A DNA stretch of 13,596 bases, taken from an uncultured bacterium (lineage in GTDB: Bacteria; Bacillota_I; Bacilli_A; Mycoplasmatales; Metamycoplasmataceae). Positions within the stretch are counted from its first letter, which is position 1. Each line of letters starts with the position of its first letter. The notes under the pieces are model-generated. The model did not search any database. It saw only the letters and a program-made list of their open reading frames with translations, and was not told where the DNA came from. This document shows, one piece after another, positions 1-8,987 of this stretch. Position numbers and translations under genes: made by a program. Location: assembly GCA_929200685.1 (NCBI GenBank), contig CAKNAO010000002.1, forward strand, positions 1,843 to 15,438, read 5' to 3'.

Positions 1-23
1 TTTTTTTTTTTTTTTTTTTTTTT
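1..23. repeat. Long poly-T run (poly-A on the coding strand), cut by the window edge
   Basis: Positions 1-23 are an uninterrupted run of T, which is A on the coding (minus) strand. The last two bases belong to the TAA stop of the upstream membrane-protein gene, so the tract begins at the stop codon and runs out of the window. Its real length and the gene beyond it are unknown. It resembles the A20 tract at 3819-3838, which lies at the folC/folT junction. No ATG overlaps this stop, although an out-of-frame TTG at 29-31 would read into the tract. Runs this long are prone to replication slippage and to miscalling. Confidence 0.9.
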
Positions 24-600
24 AATTTCAATAATTATTATGTTTATTTTGATTATTTTTAATCAAATAAATAATTAATTGATATGTAAATAAAGCAAAA
101 AATATGCTAAATGATCATTCAAATAAAACATTAATATATATTAAAATAACTCAAGCTTTAAATGTGCCGATTCATAAATTGGAATATGATGAAACTAAAA
201 AAAGTCCAATAGTAACTAAAAATGTATTATAAAAATAAGATAAAAATGTTAATAAAATATATTTTCATAATTTTATTTTACCAATTATTAAATATGTTAT
301 TCAAATAGCAAATCCAAGTATAATTCTTGGAATAATCAAAATTAATGGATGAGCAATTGGACTTGGTCAAATTGTAATTCCAGCAATATAACTAAAAATA
401 GCAAACATAAATGAAGAAAAAAAAGCACCTTTGAATCCTAAATGATAAGTGGCAAGAGCAACAATAGCAGGAATAGTTGTTATAGCAATAGGTCCAATAA
501 TTATATATCCTGTTTGTGGAATAAAAGAAAAAATTATAATAATTGTGGAATAAATACTCAATTGAATTATTTCATTTGAATTTATTCTTTTTGTAACCAA
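22..600 (-). CDS. ECF transporter S component, probably pantothenate-type (PanT-like)
   Basis: Read with UGA as Trp this is a complete membrane protein of about 192 residues. The N-terminal part (FIPQTGYIIIGPIAITTIPA, then a Gly-Phe-Lys-Gly-Ala stretch) looks like the ECF S-component family PF12822, in which a small hydrophobic subunit binds a vitamin and an energizing module (EcfA/A'/T, not in this window) drives uptake. I see about five to six hydrophobic segments and a short Lys/Asn-rich tail. The coaX gene lies directly upstream with its stop one base away, and CoaX phosphorylates pantothenate, so pantothenate is the likely substrate; this rests on context. No ATG is available. The likely start is TTG at 600. 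An ATT at 604-606, seven bases after a GGAG inside coaX, is an alternative. Other S-component specificities remain possible. Confidence 0.65.
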
Positions 601-601
601 T

Positions 602-1324
602 TTAATAATTTAACTCCATTAATTTCATACCTTCAATTGTAGCTTCTTTAATTCAATTATAATTTTTTAATAATTTTACAACATTTTTTGAATATCCACC
701 TGATAAAAATTTTTTGGCATTAATATCTATTTTATTAACAAGTCCTTTAATCATTTCAACATGACCATTTATAAGACCTAAGGACATTGCCTCTTTTGTA
801 TTTTTTCCAATTGTTTTTTTTGTTTCAGCAAATAATTCTATTTCATATAACTTAGAAGCATTTTTAATTAAATATTTAATTTGTAATTCTAAACCACAAC
901 TAATAATAGCGCCGATAAATTTTTTATTTTTAACATGAATTATTGTAGTTGAAGTTCCCATGTTTACCATTATGCCATTATCAGTTTTAGACATCAAATA
1001 ATGTCCGAGAGCAATTAAATCAATACCTAATTCTTTAGGATTTTCTATTTTAATATCAAGCTTGCTATTTTTTATTGACAAAATAATTGGTTTAATCATA
1101 AAATATTTTTGACATAACCTTTCTACTATAAAAGTAAAAGATGGAACTGTTGAAGAAATTAAAATTTTTGTTATTTTATTTTTTTTAACAATATTAGGTA
1201 ATAAATTGTAAATTGTATCAATTGAATATTTTTTTTTTGTATAAAATGATTGATAATAATTTTTATTTTTAAATTGATAATTTAATTTAGTATGAGTATT
1301 TCCAACATCAAAATATAAAATCAT
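602..1324 (-). CDS. coaX: Type III pantothenate kinase (CoaX)
   Basis: A protein of about 240 residues, close to the usual 250-260 of this family. It catalyses the first step of coenzyme A synthesis, ATP-dependent phosphorylation of pantothenate, in the cytoplasm. The N-terminal phosphate-binding motif DVGNT is at residues 6-10. The conserved Gly-x-Asp region is GID at 100-102, and the second ASKHA-type motif is NMGTSTT at 121-127. The family usually has Asp-x-Gly-Thr in that second motif, so Asn121 is a substitution. The reading frame passes UGA at 653-655 (Trp) and ends in TAA at 602-604. An in-frame A10 run encodes KKK near residues 30-32. The ATG start has only a weak purine-rich stretch upstream. 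It sits 26 bases after the ABC ATPase gene and one base before the predicted PanT gene. Confidence 0.88.
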
Positions 1325-1350
1325 AATTTTTCTTTTCTAAATAAATATTT

Positions 1351-2031
1351 CTAAATTAATTTTTCTAATTCCTTTTCAATTGAATTTTTTGAATTAAATC
1401 TTTTTAATTCTTTATCAAAAACTATTTTTCCATCTTTTAAATAAATTAATCTATCAACAAGTTTTTTTACTTCATCTAAATTATGAGAAATTATAATTAA
1501 TGTTTTATCTTTTCCTTTTGTTTTTTCTTTGATATAATTAACTATTAAATTTTTACTTGTAAAATCAAGACCAGTAGTAATTTCATCAAGTATTATTAAT
1601 TCAGGATCATGAATTAAAGAAAGAATTAAATTTAATTTTTGTTTTTGGCCACCTGACAAAGATTTTGAATTAGTATCAGCAAAACTAGATATTTGAAAAA
1701 AATTCATTTGTTTTTTTAACTCTTCATCACTTATTTTAAAAGCATTTATTTCATTGAAAAATTTAATAATATCTTGTGATGTTATTCCTGAAGGAAAATT
1801 AGCATCTTGAAATTGCATACCAATTTTATTAAAAGGAATATTAACTTTTACTGAACCTTTTGTTAATGGAATAATGTTAAGAAGAATTTCTAAAATTGTA
1901 GTTTTACCAGCACCATTAGGACCCATTATTGCTATTTTTTCTCCAAAATGAACATCTAAATTTATTTTTTTTAAAACATTTTTTTTTCTAAAATTTTTTT
2001 CTAAATTTTTAATCTCTATAATTTTTTTCAT
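1351..2031 (-). CDS. ABC transporter ATP-binding protein
   Basis: A complete 226-residue ABC ATPase with all the expected motifs: Walker A GPNGAGKTT at 37-45, Q-loop glutamine near 73-75, signature LSGGQ at 125-129, Walker B LIILDE at 145-150, D-loop GLD at 154-156 and switch histidine 183. It would hydrolyse ATP on the cytoplasmic side to drive the ABC-2 permease encoded directly upstream; the permease stop and this ATG are nine bases apart. A clear Shine-Dalgarno (AGAGGT) precedes the ATG by about six bases, and the gene ends in TAG. ATPase plus ABC-2 permease points to an exporter. The substrate cannot be read from the sequence. Confidence 0.9.
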   Translation of the reverse strand: MKKIIEIKNLEKNFRKKNVLKKINLDVHFGEKIAIMGPNGAGKTTILEILLNIIPLTKGSVKVNIPFNKIGMQFQDANFPSGITSQDIIKFFNEINAFKISDEELKKQMNFFQISSFADTNSKSLSGGQKQKLNLILSLIHDPELIILDEITTGLDFTSKNLIVNYIKEKTKGKDKTLIIISHNLDEVKKLVDRLIYLKDGKIVFDKELKRFNSKNSIEKELEKLI

Positions 2032-2040
2032 ATTTTACCT

Positions 2041-2961
2041 CTATCTATTTGTTCATCTAAATAATTTTAATGCTACAAAAAATATAATTGGTGATGCAAT
2101 AAATGAACCAACAAAATATGAAATATTTTGAAAACCATTTAAAAAAATAAATTTTGTTTTTCCATCTGGATGATTTACTATTCATTCATCCAAACTAAAA
2201 ATATTATGTCCACCAAATGATGAAATCATAAGATTTGAAGGATATTTTTGTCAAAATGCATATGATCCTAAATCTAATCCTTTCGAATTCAAAATTATTC
2301 AAGGACTTAAATATTGAGCACTTAAAAAACCACCAGGAATTAAAATAAATAATCCAAAAGCCATAGCTAACATTACATTTTTAGAAAATGATGCTACAAA
2401 AATACCAATTCCACCAGAAAGCATTAATAAAATTAAAAAAGAAGATAAAAAACCAATTATTTTCACATCTTTTAAAGATTCAATTAAAGCAATTTGATCT
2501 TTTTGTGAACCAGCAGGTGCAGTAGTTGTGTTTCCGTATATTATTATTGAAGTTAATAACACAAAAATAGACGAAATGATTGAAATAAGGATTCCATATA
2601 AAACAAAAGATAAAAGAATATTATGTTTTTTTATGTGTGAAGATGCTAATCTTTTCAAAATTGAACTTTCTCTAAAATCAACAATAAGCATTGGAATATT
2701 AACACATAAAACTAATATTGGAATTTGTGAAATTACACCTGGTACAACTTCTTTTAATTCCATGAAAGAACCAAATAAAATTATAAAAATCATAGGAAGA
2801 AAAAATGATGTAAATAATACAGCTGCATTAGAAATAAACATTTTATTTATAAATCTTCATATTGGAAAAAAATTTTTTCTTAAATATAAAATTTTTTCAA
2901 GCAAAAATATTCCAAAAATATAATAAAAAAACAATGTAATGTTATAAAGAATTTTATTCAT
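2041..2961 (-). CDS. ABC-2 type transporter permease
   Basis: Read with UGA as Trp this is a 306-residue integral membrane protein. After an N-terminal segment of about 45 residues come hydrophobic stretches near residues 45-65, 75-95, 115-140, 165-185, 190-210 and 280-300, the usual six-helix ABC-2 layout. A charged stretch, DFRESSILKRLASS, between the second and third helices matches the cytoplasmic E-loop region of ABC-2 permeases. A loop of about 60 residues that is probably extracytoplasmic follows the fifth helix. I chose ATG 2961 because GAGG lies nine bases upstream; an in-frame ATG at 2979 (MKRLLI) has a poorer ribosome site. The gene ends in TAG nine bases before the ATPase gene. 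Together they form an exporter of unknown substrate. Confidence 0.82.
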
Positions 2962-3012
2962 AATCAACAACCTCTTCATTACTTCTAAAAAATTTAAAAA
3001 AGTAATAATTAA

Positions 3013-3018
3013 ATTATA
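3013..3018 (-). promoter_or_regulatory. Possible -10 box upstream of the ABC-2 operon
   Basis: The minus strand carries TATAAT in the 74-base gap between the folT-like gene and the permease, about 50 bases before the permease ATG. No good -35 element is visible, and TATAAT-like strings are common by chance in DNA this AT-rich. Confidence 0.35.
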
Positions 3019-3035
3019 AACAAAAATAAAAAAAT

Positions 3036-3847
3036 TTAAAATTTATTTTTTGTTATAAAACTATATTTTTCATTAGAAACTTTAAAAATAATTGGAATAA
3101 TAGTAATTGAAATAAAAATATGAAAAATAGATTTAAAAACCCCAAATAAAAAACTAGTTCTAAATAATAAATAATTATATTCAATTTCTAAAATTACTCT
3201 TCTTCATTCTTGTATAGCTCAAGGATGAAATAATCAATCAATAAATAAAGATACATTTAATATAATTATAAAAATCATAAAATGATAATTACTTTTTCTT
3301 TTAATTTTAAACAAATAAAATTCATAAATAAATTTAATAAATATAATGTAAAAACCTATTAATGTAAATCAATTTACTAAAATTCTAGATAAAAATTTTT
3401 CATTATTTTCTAATTTAGATTTATAAATTTTTCTTGTAAAAGAAAAATTATCAATATTTTGAATCAACACATAAATAAAAACACTTATTAATATTAAAAA
3501 TAAAATCAATGAAAAAATCATAAAATGTTTTTCATTTTTAAGATTAGTAATTATTTTTTTAATTAAAAATGTTATTAATATTATAATTGGTGGTTCAATT
3601 TGCAAAGATCAAAATCAATAACTTAACAAACCTCTTAGCAATAATTGAAAAGTATCAATTAAAAGAGAAATAATTATTCCGAATCATAATGCAAAAATCA
3701 TTCCAATGATTATATAAATACTTAATGAAAAAAAAACTAAATTATTTATTCTAATAAAAGTTTCCGATAGAATTCCAATTGAAAAAAAAAAAGATCCCAG
3801 AGAAATTTCAAAAATTGGTTTTTTTTTTTTTTTTTTTTATTAATCAT
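3036..3847 (-). CDS. Predicted ECF transporter S component, folate-type (FolT-like), frame interrupted in a 5' poly-A tract
   Basis: The frame ending in TAA at 3036-3038 encodes about 260 hydrophobic residues with UGA as Trp. The part IYIIIGMIFALWFGIIISLLIDTFQ resembles the core of vitamin-binding ECF S components, and the next gene upstream is folC, so a folate-type transporter is the likely role (inference). The protein is longer than a typical S component of about 180-200 residues. No ATG lies near its N-terminus in frame. However ATG-ATT-AAT at 3839-3847 overlaps the folC stop by eight bases and leads straight into A20. With 21 (or 18) A's it would read MINKKKKKKK then PIFEISLG. As given, the frame is one base short. 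An alternative is one missing T in the T11 run at 3782-3792, which would give MINKKKKKKNQFLKFLWD before rejoining the same frame. It may be broken, phase-variable, rescued by slippage, or a sequencing error. Confidence 0.55.
3819..3838. repeat. A20 tract (coding strand) at the start of the folT-like gene
   Basis: Twenty consecutive T on the given strand read as A20 on the coding strand, starting right after the codons ATG-ATT-AAT. Six complete Lys codons plus two A's put the downstream frame out by one. A T11 coding-strand run (3782-3792) lies 26 bases further into the gene, so two slippery tracts sit in its first 70 bases. Confidence 0.9.
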
Positions 3848-4943
3848 TTATTTCATCTTTCAATAAATCATTAATAAAATAAAAACTACCAATGTAAAGA
3901 ATTCCAATTTTTGATTTAATACTTTTAACTTCTTCAATTGAATTAAGTTTCTGATGATAACCTTTTTTATAATCTTTTAATTTTTTTGGATTTAGACCAT
4001 TATGTTTAAAAATATTGATATTACAATCAAACAATTTATATATTTTTTTATCTTCTTTATTATTTGATAAAGATAAAATAACTTGATCAAATTTAATATT
4101 TTTTTCCACTAATAATTTTAAAGATTCATTAATTGCATCATAATTATGTCCAACATCATAAATATAATTAATATTATTTTTAAATTCAATTGTAGTTCTT
4201 CCAAAAGGAGTATTAAATTTAATAATATTTTCACCAAAAATATATTTATACAAAGCATTTGCCATTTTTTTATTTCTTTGTTGATAATTACCTTTAATAT
4301 TATCAACTTCAATTAATTTAGCATTATTTTTTTTAATAGAATCTTTAAATACTTTTTTAGAAAATTTATCTAATTTTTTAGGTAAAAAAAATATCATATT
4401 TTTATTTATTATTCCTGCTTTATCAATAGAAATATTTTCTTTTTTATCAAATCAATCTAAATGATCTTCTCCAATACTTGTTAAAACACCAAAATCTCCA
4501 TCAATAATATTTGTTGGATCTTCAAATCCACCAATACCAGCTTCTAAAACTGCATAATCAACATTATTTTTTTGAAAATATAGCATTGCTGCTATATAAG
4601 TGATAGGAAAAAATAAAATATTTTCATTTTTATATACATCAATTTTAGGATTAACAATTTCAAAAAAATCATCATCACTAATTTCTTTGTTGTTAATAGT
4701 AATTCTTTCATTATATTTAAAAAGATGAGGTGAAGTAAATTTACCAACTTTATAACCTTTTTTAATTAATGCATCTGCAATATATTTTGATGTAGAACCT
4801 TTTCCATTTGTTCCAACTATATTTATTATTTTGAATTTTTTTTGAAAACCTTGTGAAAATAAAATTTCTTTTGTAAGAGAATTTTCACACTTACCTTTCA
4901 TTTTATAAATACTTTTAATTCATTTTGCTGAAAATTTTTGCAT
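3840..4943 (-). CDS. folC: Folylpolyglutamate synthase / dihydrofolate synthase family (FolC)
   Basis: A complete protein of about 367 residues with UGA as Trp, somewhat shorter than the usual 420-430. It adds glutamate to folates with ATP, which retains them in the cell. The P-loop GTNGKGST is at residues 44-51, followed by a Thr-Ser-Pro-His-Leu motif, EAGIGG, and SIGEDHLDW. In the C-terminal ligase domain, DVGHN at about 263-267 corresponds to the family's Asp-Gly-Ala-His-Asn motif. ATG 4943 was chosen because AAGGAG lies about six bases upstream; an internal ATG at 4901 would remove the N-terminal region. In a mycoplasma without de novo folate synthesis the polyglutamylating activity is more likely than dihydrofolate synthase. 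The stop overlaps the start of the folT-like gene by eight bases, which suggests coupled translation. Confidence 0.88.
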
Positions 4944-4979
4944 TAAAAACTCCTTATTTTAAAATAACAAATTACAAAC

Positions 4980-5000
4980 AAAAAGTCTTATTATAAAGAC
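4980..5000 (-). terminator. Rho-independent terminator after tuf
   Basis: On the minus strand GTCTT-TATAAT-AAGAC forms a perfect five-pair stem followed by TTTTT. It lies 40 bases after the tuf stop and before folC. The stem is short and has few G-C pairs, so termination may be partial. A T run on the plus-strand side could also give weak activity in the other direction. Confidence 0.65.
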
Positions 5001-5039
5001 AATTTTTATTATAAATTATTTTGATAAATAAAATTATTA

Positions 5040-6224
5040 TTAAATAATTTCAGTAACTGAACCTGCTCCAACAGTTCTTCCGCCTTCTCTAATTGAAAAC
5101 TTAGTTCCTTTTTCAACAGCAACTGGAGCAATTAATTCAACTGTAAGTTCAACATTATCACCTGGCATTACCATTTCTGTTCCAGTTGGAAATTCAATTC
5201 CACCTGTAACATCTGTAGTTCTAAAATAAAATTGAGGTTTATAGTTTTTAAAAAATGGAGTATGTCTTCCGCCTTCTTCTTTAGTTAAAGCATAAACTTG
5301 AGCTTTGAATTTTTTATGTGGAATAATTGAATTTGGTTTTGCAAGAACTTGACCTCTACTAATATCATCTCTATCAACACCTCTTAATAAAAGTCCAGCA
5401 TTATCACCAGCAATAGCTGAATCTAATAATTTTCTAAACATTTCAATTCCTGTTACAATTGTTTTTTTAGTTTTTTTAAGACCAACAATTTCAACTTCTT
5501 CATTAATTGAAATTTGTCCTCTTTCAACTCTACCTGTTGCAACAGTTCCACGACCAGTAATTGTAAAAACATCTTCAATAGCCATTAAAAATGGTTTATC
5601 CATTTCTTTTGGTGGTGATTGAATATATGTGTCAATTGCATCCATTAATTCAAGAATTTTTGATTCATAAGTCGAATCTCCTTCAAGTGCTTTAAGAGCA
5701 GAACCCTTAATAATTGGTGTATTATCTCCATCAAATTCATATTTTGTCAATAAATCTCTTACTTCCATTTCAACAAGTTCGATCATTTCATCTTCACCTT
5801 CAAGCATATCAACTTTATTTAAAAACACAACAATTTTAGGAACACCAACTTGTTTAGAAAGTAAAATGTGTTCTCTTGTTTGAGGCATTGGCCCATCTGT
5901 AGCAGCAACAACTAAAATAGCACCATCCATTTGAGCAGCACCAGTTATCATATTCTTAACATAATCAGCATGACCTGGACAATCTACATGAGCATAATGT
6001 CTTTTTTCTGTTTCATATTCAATATGAGAAGTATTAATTGTAATACCTCTTTCTTTTTCTTCAGGTGCTGAATCTATTGATGCAAAATCTTTTGCTTCAG
6101 CAAATCCTTTTTTAGATAGAACAGATGCAATAGCAGCTGTTAATGTTGTTTTACCATGATCAACATGACCAATTGTTCCAACATTAACATGTTCTTTTGA
6201 TCTATCAAATTTTTCTTTTGCCAT
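5040..6224 (-). CDS. tuf: Elongation factor Tu
   Basis: A complete 394-residue EF-Tu, the GTPase that delivers aminoacyl-tRNA to the ribosomal A site. G1 GHVDHGKT is at residues 19-26, the switch I threonine is Thr62 in RGITIN, G3 DCPGH is at 81-85 and G4 NKVD at 136-139. Domains II and III follow, with the conserved VFTITGRGTVATGRVERG and PFFKNYKPQFYFRTTDVTGG stretches. It ends GGRTVGAGSVTEII. The ATG has an AAGGAAA ribosome site. Codon use avoids the extreme AT bias slightly, as expected of a highly expressed gene. It follows fusA but has its own promoter and a structured leader upstream and a terminator downstream, so it can be transcribed alone. Confidence 0.98.
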   Translation of the reverse strand: MAKEKFDRSKEHVNVGTIGHVDHGKTTLTAAIASVLSKKGFAEAKDFASIDSAPEEKERGITINTSHIEYETEKRHYAHVDCPGHADYVKNMITGAAQMDGAILVVAATDGPMPQTREHILLSKQVGVPKIVVFLNKVDMLEGEDEMIELVEMEVRDLLTKYEFDGDNTPIIKGSALKALEGDSTYESKILELMDAIDTYIQSPPKEMDKPFLMAIEDVFTITGRGTVATGRVERGQISINEEVEIVGLKKTKKTIVTGIEMFRKLLDSAIAGDNAGLLLRGVDRDDISRGQVLAKPNSIIPHKKFKAQVYALTKEEGGRHTPFFKNYKPQFYFRTTDVTGGIEFPTGTEMVMPGDNVELTVELIAPVAVEKGTKFSIREGGRTVGAGSVTEII

Positions 6225-6267
6225 TTTTATTTTCCTTTTTTGTTTTAAATTTTATTTATTTTTTATG

Positions 6268-6313
6268 TTTAAATATTTTTAAACCACCACATGTTAAGCC
6301 TTGCAACTTAAAC
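6268..6313 (-). other. Structured 5' leader of tuf
   Basis: The leader between the predicted tuf promoter and the gene holds two inverted repeats on the minus strand: TTAAG/CTTAA around an eight-base loop (6294-6311) and TTTAAA/TTTAAA with a short loop (6268-6283). Between them is a stretch richer in G and C than any neighbouring intergenic DNA. A role in mRNA stability or regulation of tuf is possible but not shown. Confidence 0.4.
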
Positions 6314-6331
6314 CTATCCTTACTTGATTTT

Positions 6332-6363
6332 ATTATATAAAAAATACCTAATTATTATATCAA
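6332..6363 (-). promoter_or_regulatory. Probable sigma-70-type promoter of tuf
   Basis: On the minus strand a TATATAAT -10 region (around 6332-6339) lies 18 bases after TTGATA (6358-6363). Transcription would begin near 6325, leaving a leader of about 100 bases. The promoter sits in the fusA-tuf gap. A second TATAAT overlaps the -35 element. Confidence 0.6.
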
Positions 6364-6388
6364 AATTAATTTTTAATATTTTTATTAA

Positions 6389-8479
6389 TTAAGAATCATT
6401 AAACAATGATTTTTTAATAACTTTATCTACAATTAAATTTGGAGCTTTTTCATAATGATCAAATGTCATTTGATAATTTCCACGTCCAGAAGTCATTGAT
6501 CTTAATTCAGTTGCATAACCAAACATTTCTGATAATGGAACAAATGCTTTAATTGTTTGAGCTCCATCTGATCTAATTTCATTTTCTTTTACTTGACCAC
6601 GCCTTCTTGAAATATCACCCATAATATCACCAAAATTTTCTTCTGGAACTATTATTGAAACATCCATAATTGGTTCAAGCAATATTACTCCTAATTTTTC
6701 TTTACCTTTTGTAAGTGCTTTAGAAGCAGCAATTTTATATGCAATTTCAGAAGAATCAACATCATGATATGAACCATCAAATAAAGTTGCTTTTAAATCA
6801 ATTAATGGATAACCAGCTAAAATACCAATTTTCATTTTTTCTTCAAGCCCAATTTGAATTGGTTTAATATATTCTTTTGGAATTTTACCACCAACAATTT
6901 TATCGACAAATTCAAATCCTTTTTCAAAATTAGGTTCAAATTTAATTCAAACATGTCCATATTGACCTCTACCACCTGATTGTTTAATATGTTTGCCTTC
7001 AATTTCGGCAGTTTTTGTAATTGTTTCCCTATAAGAAACTTGTGGTGCTCCCACATTTGCCTCAATATTAAATTCTCTTTTTAAACGGTCAACAATAATT
7101 TCTAAATGTAATTCACCCATACCTGCAATAATTGTTTGCCCTGTTTCATCATCAGTTCATGTTTTAAATGTTGGATCCTCAGCAGATAATCTTTGAAGTC
7201 CAAATGAAAGTTTTTCAGTAGCAGCCTTTGTTTTTGGTTCAAGTGCTAATGAAATAACTGGTTCTGGAAATAACATTTTTTCAAGAATAACTTTTTCTGT
7301 TTTTTCTTCAATCAAAGTATCACCAGTAGTAGTTGATTTTAAACCAACTGCAGCTGCAATATCACCTGTTCTAACTTCATCAATTTCTTCTCTAGAGTTT
7401 GCATGCATTTCTAAAATACGACCAATTCTTTCTTTTTTGTTTTTTGTTGAATTAAATACATAAGAACCTTTTTTCAATATTCCTGAATAAACTCTAAAAA
7501 ATGTTAAAGTACCAACAAATGGATCATTCATAATTTTAAATGCTAATGAAGAAAATGGTTCATCATCTGAAGCTTTTCTTTTAATTTCTTCATTAGCTTG
7601 ATTTATACCTCTAATTGCTGGAATATCAATTGGTGAAGGAAGAAAATCAATAATTGCATCCAAAAGAGCCTTAACACCTTTATTTTTAAAGGAAGTTCCA
7701 CAAATTGCTGGAAAAAAATTATAAGATAATGTTGCCATTCTAATTGCTCTTTTAATTTCTTTAATTGTTGGTTCATGTGATTCAAGAATTTTTAACATTA
7801 ATTCATCATCATAATTTGCAATTTCTTCAATTAATTTTTGTCTTAAATTAGTGGCTTTTTTAAAAAGTTTTGTTGGAATTTCTTTTGGTTTTTCATAACC
7901 TTCTTCATCAGGTGAACCATCTAAATAATATGCTTTCATTTCTATAAGATCAATATGACCTTCATAATTATTTTCAGAACCTATATTAAGTTGAATAGGC
8001 AATGCATTTCCATTAAGTTTATTTTTAATAGAATCAACAGCTTCAAGGAAATTGGCACCAGCTTTATCCATTTTATTAACAAAAATAATTCTTGGAACTT
8101 TATAATTTGTTGCTTGTCTTCAGACTGTTTCTGTTTGCGGTTCAACTCCTGATTGTGCATCAAGAACTGCAACTGCACCATCTAAAACACGTAATGATCT
8201 TTCAACTTCAACAGTAAAATCAACATGTCCAGGAGTATCAATAATATTTATTCTTTTATCTTTTCAAATTGCTGAAGTAGCAGCAGATGTAATTGTGATG
8301 CCTCTTTCTTTTTCTTGTTCCATTCAATCCATTTGTGATTCTCCAGTATGAGTTTCTCCAATTTTATGAACTTTACCTGTATGATATAAAATTCTTTCAG
8401 TTGTAGTAGTTTTACCAGCATCAATGTGTGCCATTATACCAATATTACGATAATCATTTAATTTAAATTTTCTTGCCAT
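6389..8479 (-). CDS. fusA: Elongation factor G
   Basis: One continuous 696-residue frame when UGA is Trp; with the standard code it appears as several fragments. EF-G is the GTPase that drives translocation and, with RRF, ribosome recycling. The N-terminus MARKFKLNDYRNIGIMAHID leads to the P-loop AHIDAGKT at 17-24. NKMDKAGANF supplies the G4 motif. The domain II stretch PFSSLAFKIMNDPFVGTLTF and, in domain IV, the conserved Gly-Gly-Arg-Gly-Gln-Tyr-Gly-His-Val motif and the GILAGYPLID region are all present, and the C-terminal domain V is complete. The ATG at 8479 follows AAGG by eight bases and lies ten bases after the rpsG stop, so it is cotranscribed with rpsL and rpsG. Confidence 0.97.
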
Positions 8480-8489
8480 TTCTATTACC

Positions 8490-8960
8490 TTATCATCTAA
8501 AATGAGCAAAAGCTTTATTTGCTTCTGCCATTTTATGAGTATCTTCTTTTTTCTTAACTGATGCCCCAATTCCTTTTGAAGCATCAATAATTTCATTAGC
8601 TAATTTAATTTCCATTGTTTTTTCATTTCTTAAACGAGCATAATTTACTATTCATCTAAGTGTTAAAGTTCCTTTTCTTTTTTCAGACACTTCAATTGGT
8701 ACTTGATAATTTGCTCCCCCAATTCTTCTTGATTTAACTTCAAGTTGAGGAGTAACATTTTTAATAGCTTTATTAAAAACATCCATTGGTTCTTCATTAG
8801 TTTTTTCCTTTATGATTGAAAATGCTGAATATAAAATTTTTTGTGCAACAGATTTTTTACCATTTAACATTATTGAATTAATAAGTTTTGTAATAATTGT
8901 TGAATTGAATATAGGGTCTAATAAAATTTTTCTAATTGGTGCTTGATTTTTTCTTGACAT
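8490..8960 (-). CDS. rpsG: 30S ribosomal protein S7
   Basis: A complete 156-residue S7, the primary 16S rRNA-binding protein that nucleates assembly of the 30S head. It begins MSRKNQAPIRKILLDPIF and contains the conserved GGANYQVPIEV stretch. It ends in FAHFRW, where the final Trp is UGA at 8493-8495; the typical family ending is FAHYRW. A second UGA Trp is at 8652-8654. Without the recoded UGA the protein would lose its last third. It lies between rpsL (14-base gap) and fusA (ten-base gap) in the str operon order. In many bacteria S7 represses this operon; no binding site was recognised here. Confidence 0.97.
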
Positions 8961-8972
8961 TTTTTAATTAAG

Positions 8973-8987
8973 GCCTATTTTTTAGGC
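8973..8987 (-). other. Small hairpin over the rpsL stop codon
   Basis: On the minus strand GCCTA-AAAAA-TAGGC forms a five-pair stem that contains the rpsL TAG stop, just upstream of rpsG. No T run follows, so it is unlikely to be a terminator. It could influence rpsL-rpsG coupling or mRNA processing, or be chance. Confidence 0.35.

Noticed and set aside
1229..1238. A10 run inside coaX as a third frameshift site
   Set aside because: The CoaX motifs before and after the run are in the same frame, so the gene is intact there.
2528..2923. Plus-strand open frame of 131 codons
   Set aside because: Lies wholly opposite the ABC-2 permease, which has clear family features and a ribosome site; the plus-strand product resembles nothing.
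3819..3838. Poly-A tract as a terminator T run for folC
   Set aside because: On the coding strand it is A, not T, and no hairpin precedes it.
4118..4312. Minus-strand open frame of 64 codons within folC
   Set aside because: Overlaps the FolC C-terminal domain in another frame; Leu/Ile/Met-rich composition typical of an AT-rich shadow.
6832..7065. Minus-strand open frame of 77 codons inside fusA
   Set aside because: It is in another frame from the intact EF-G domain IV coding sequence, a shadow caused by base composition.
6389..8479. Apparent fragmentation of fusA into several frames with stop codons
   Set aside because: All breaks are UGA at positions fitting Trp, and the pieces share one frame; with the mollicute code it is a single intact gene, not a pseudogene.
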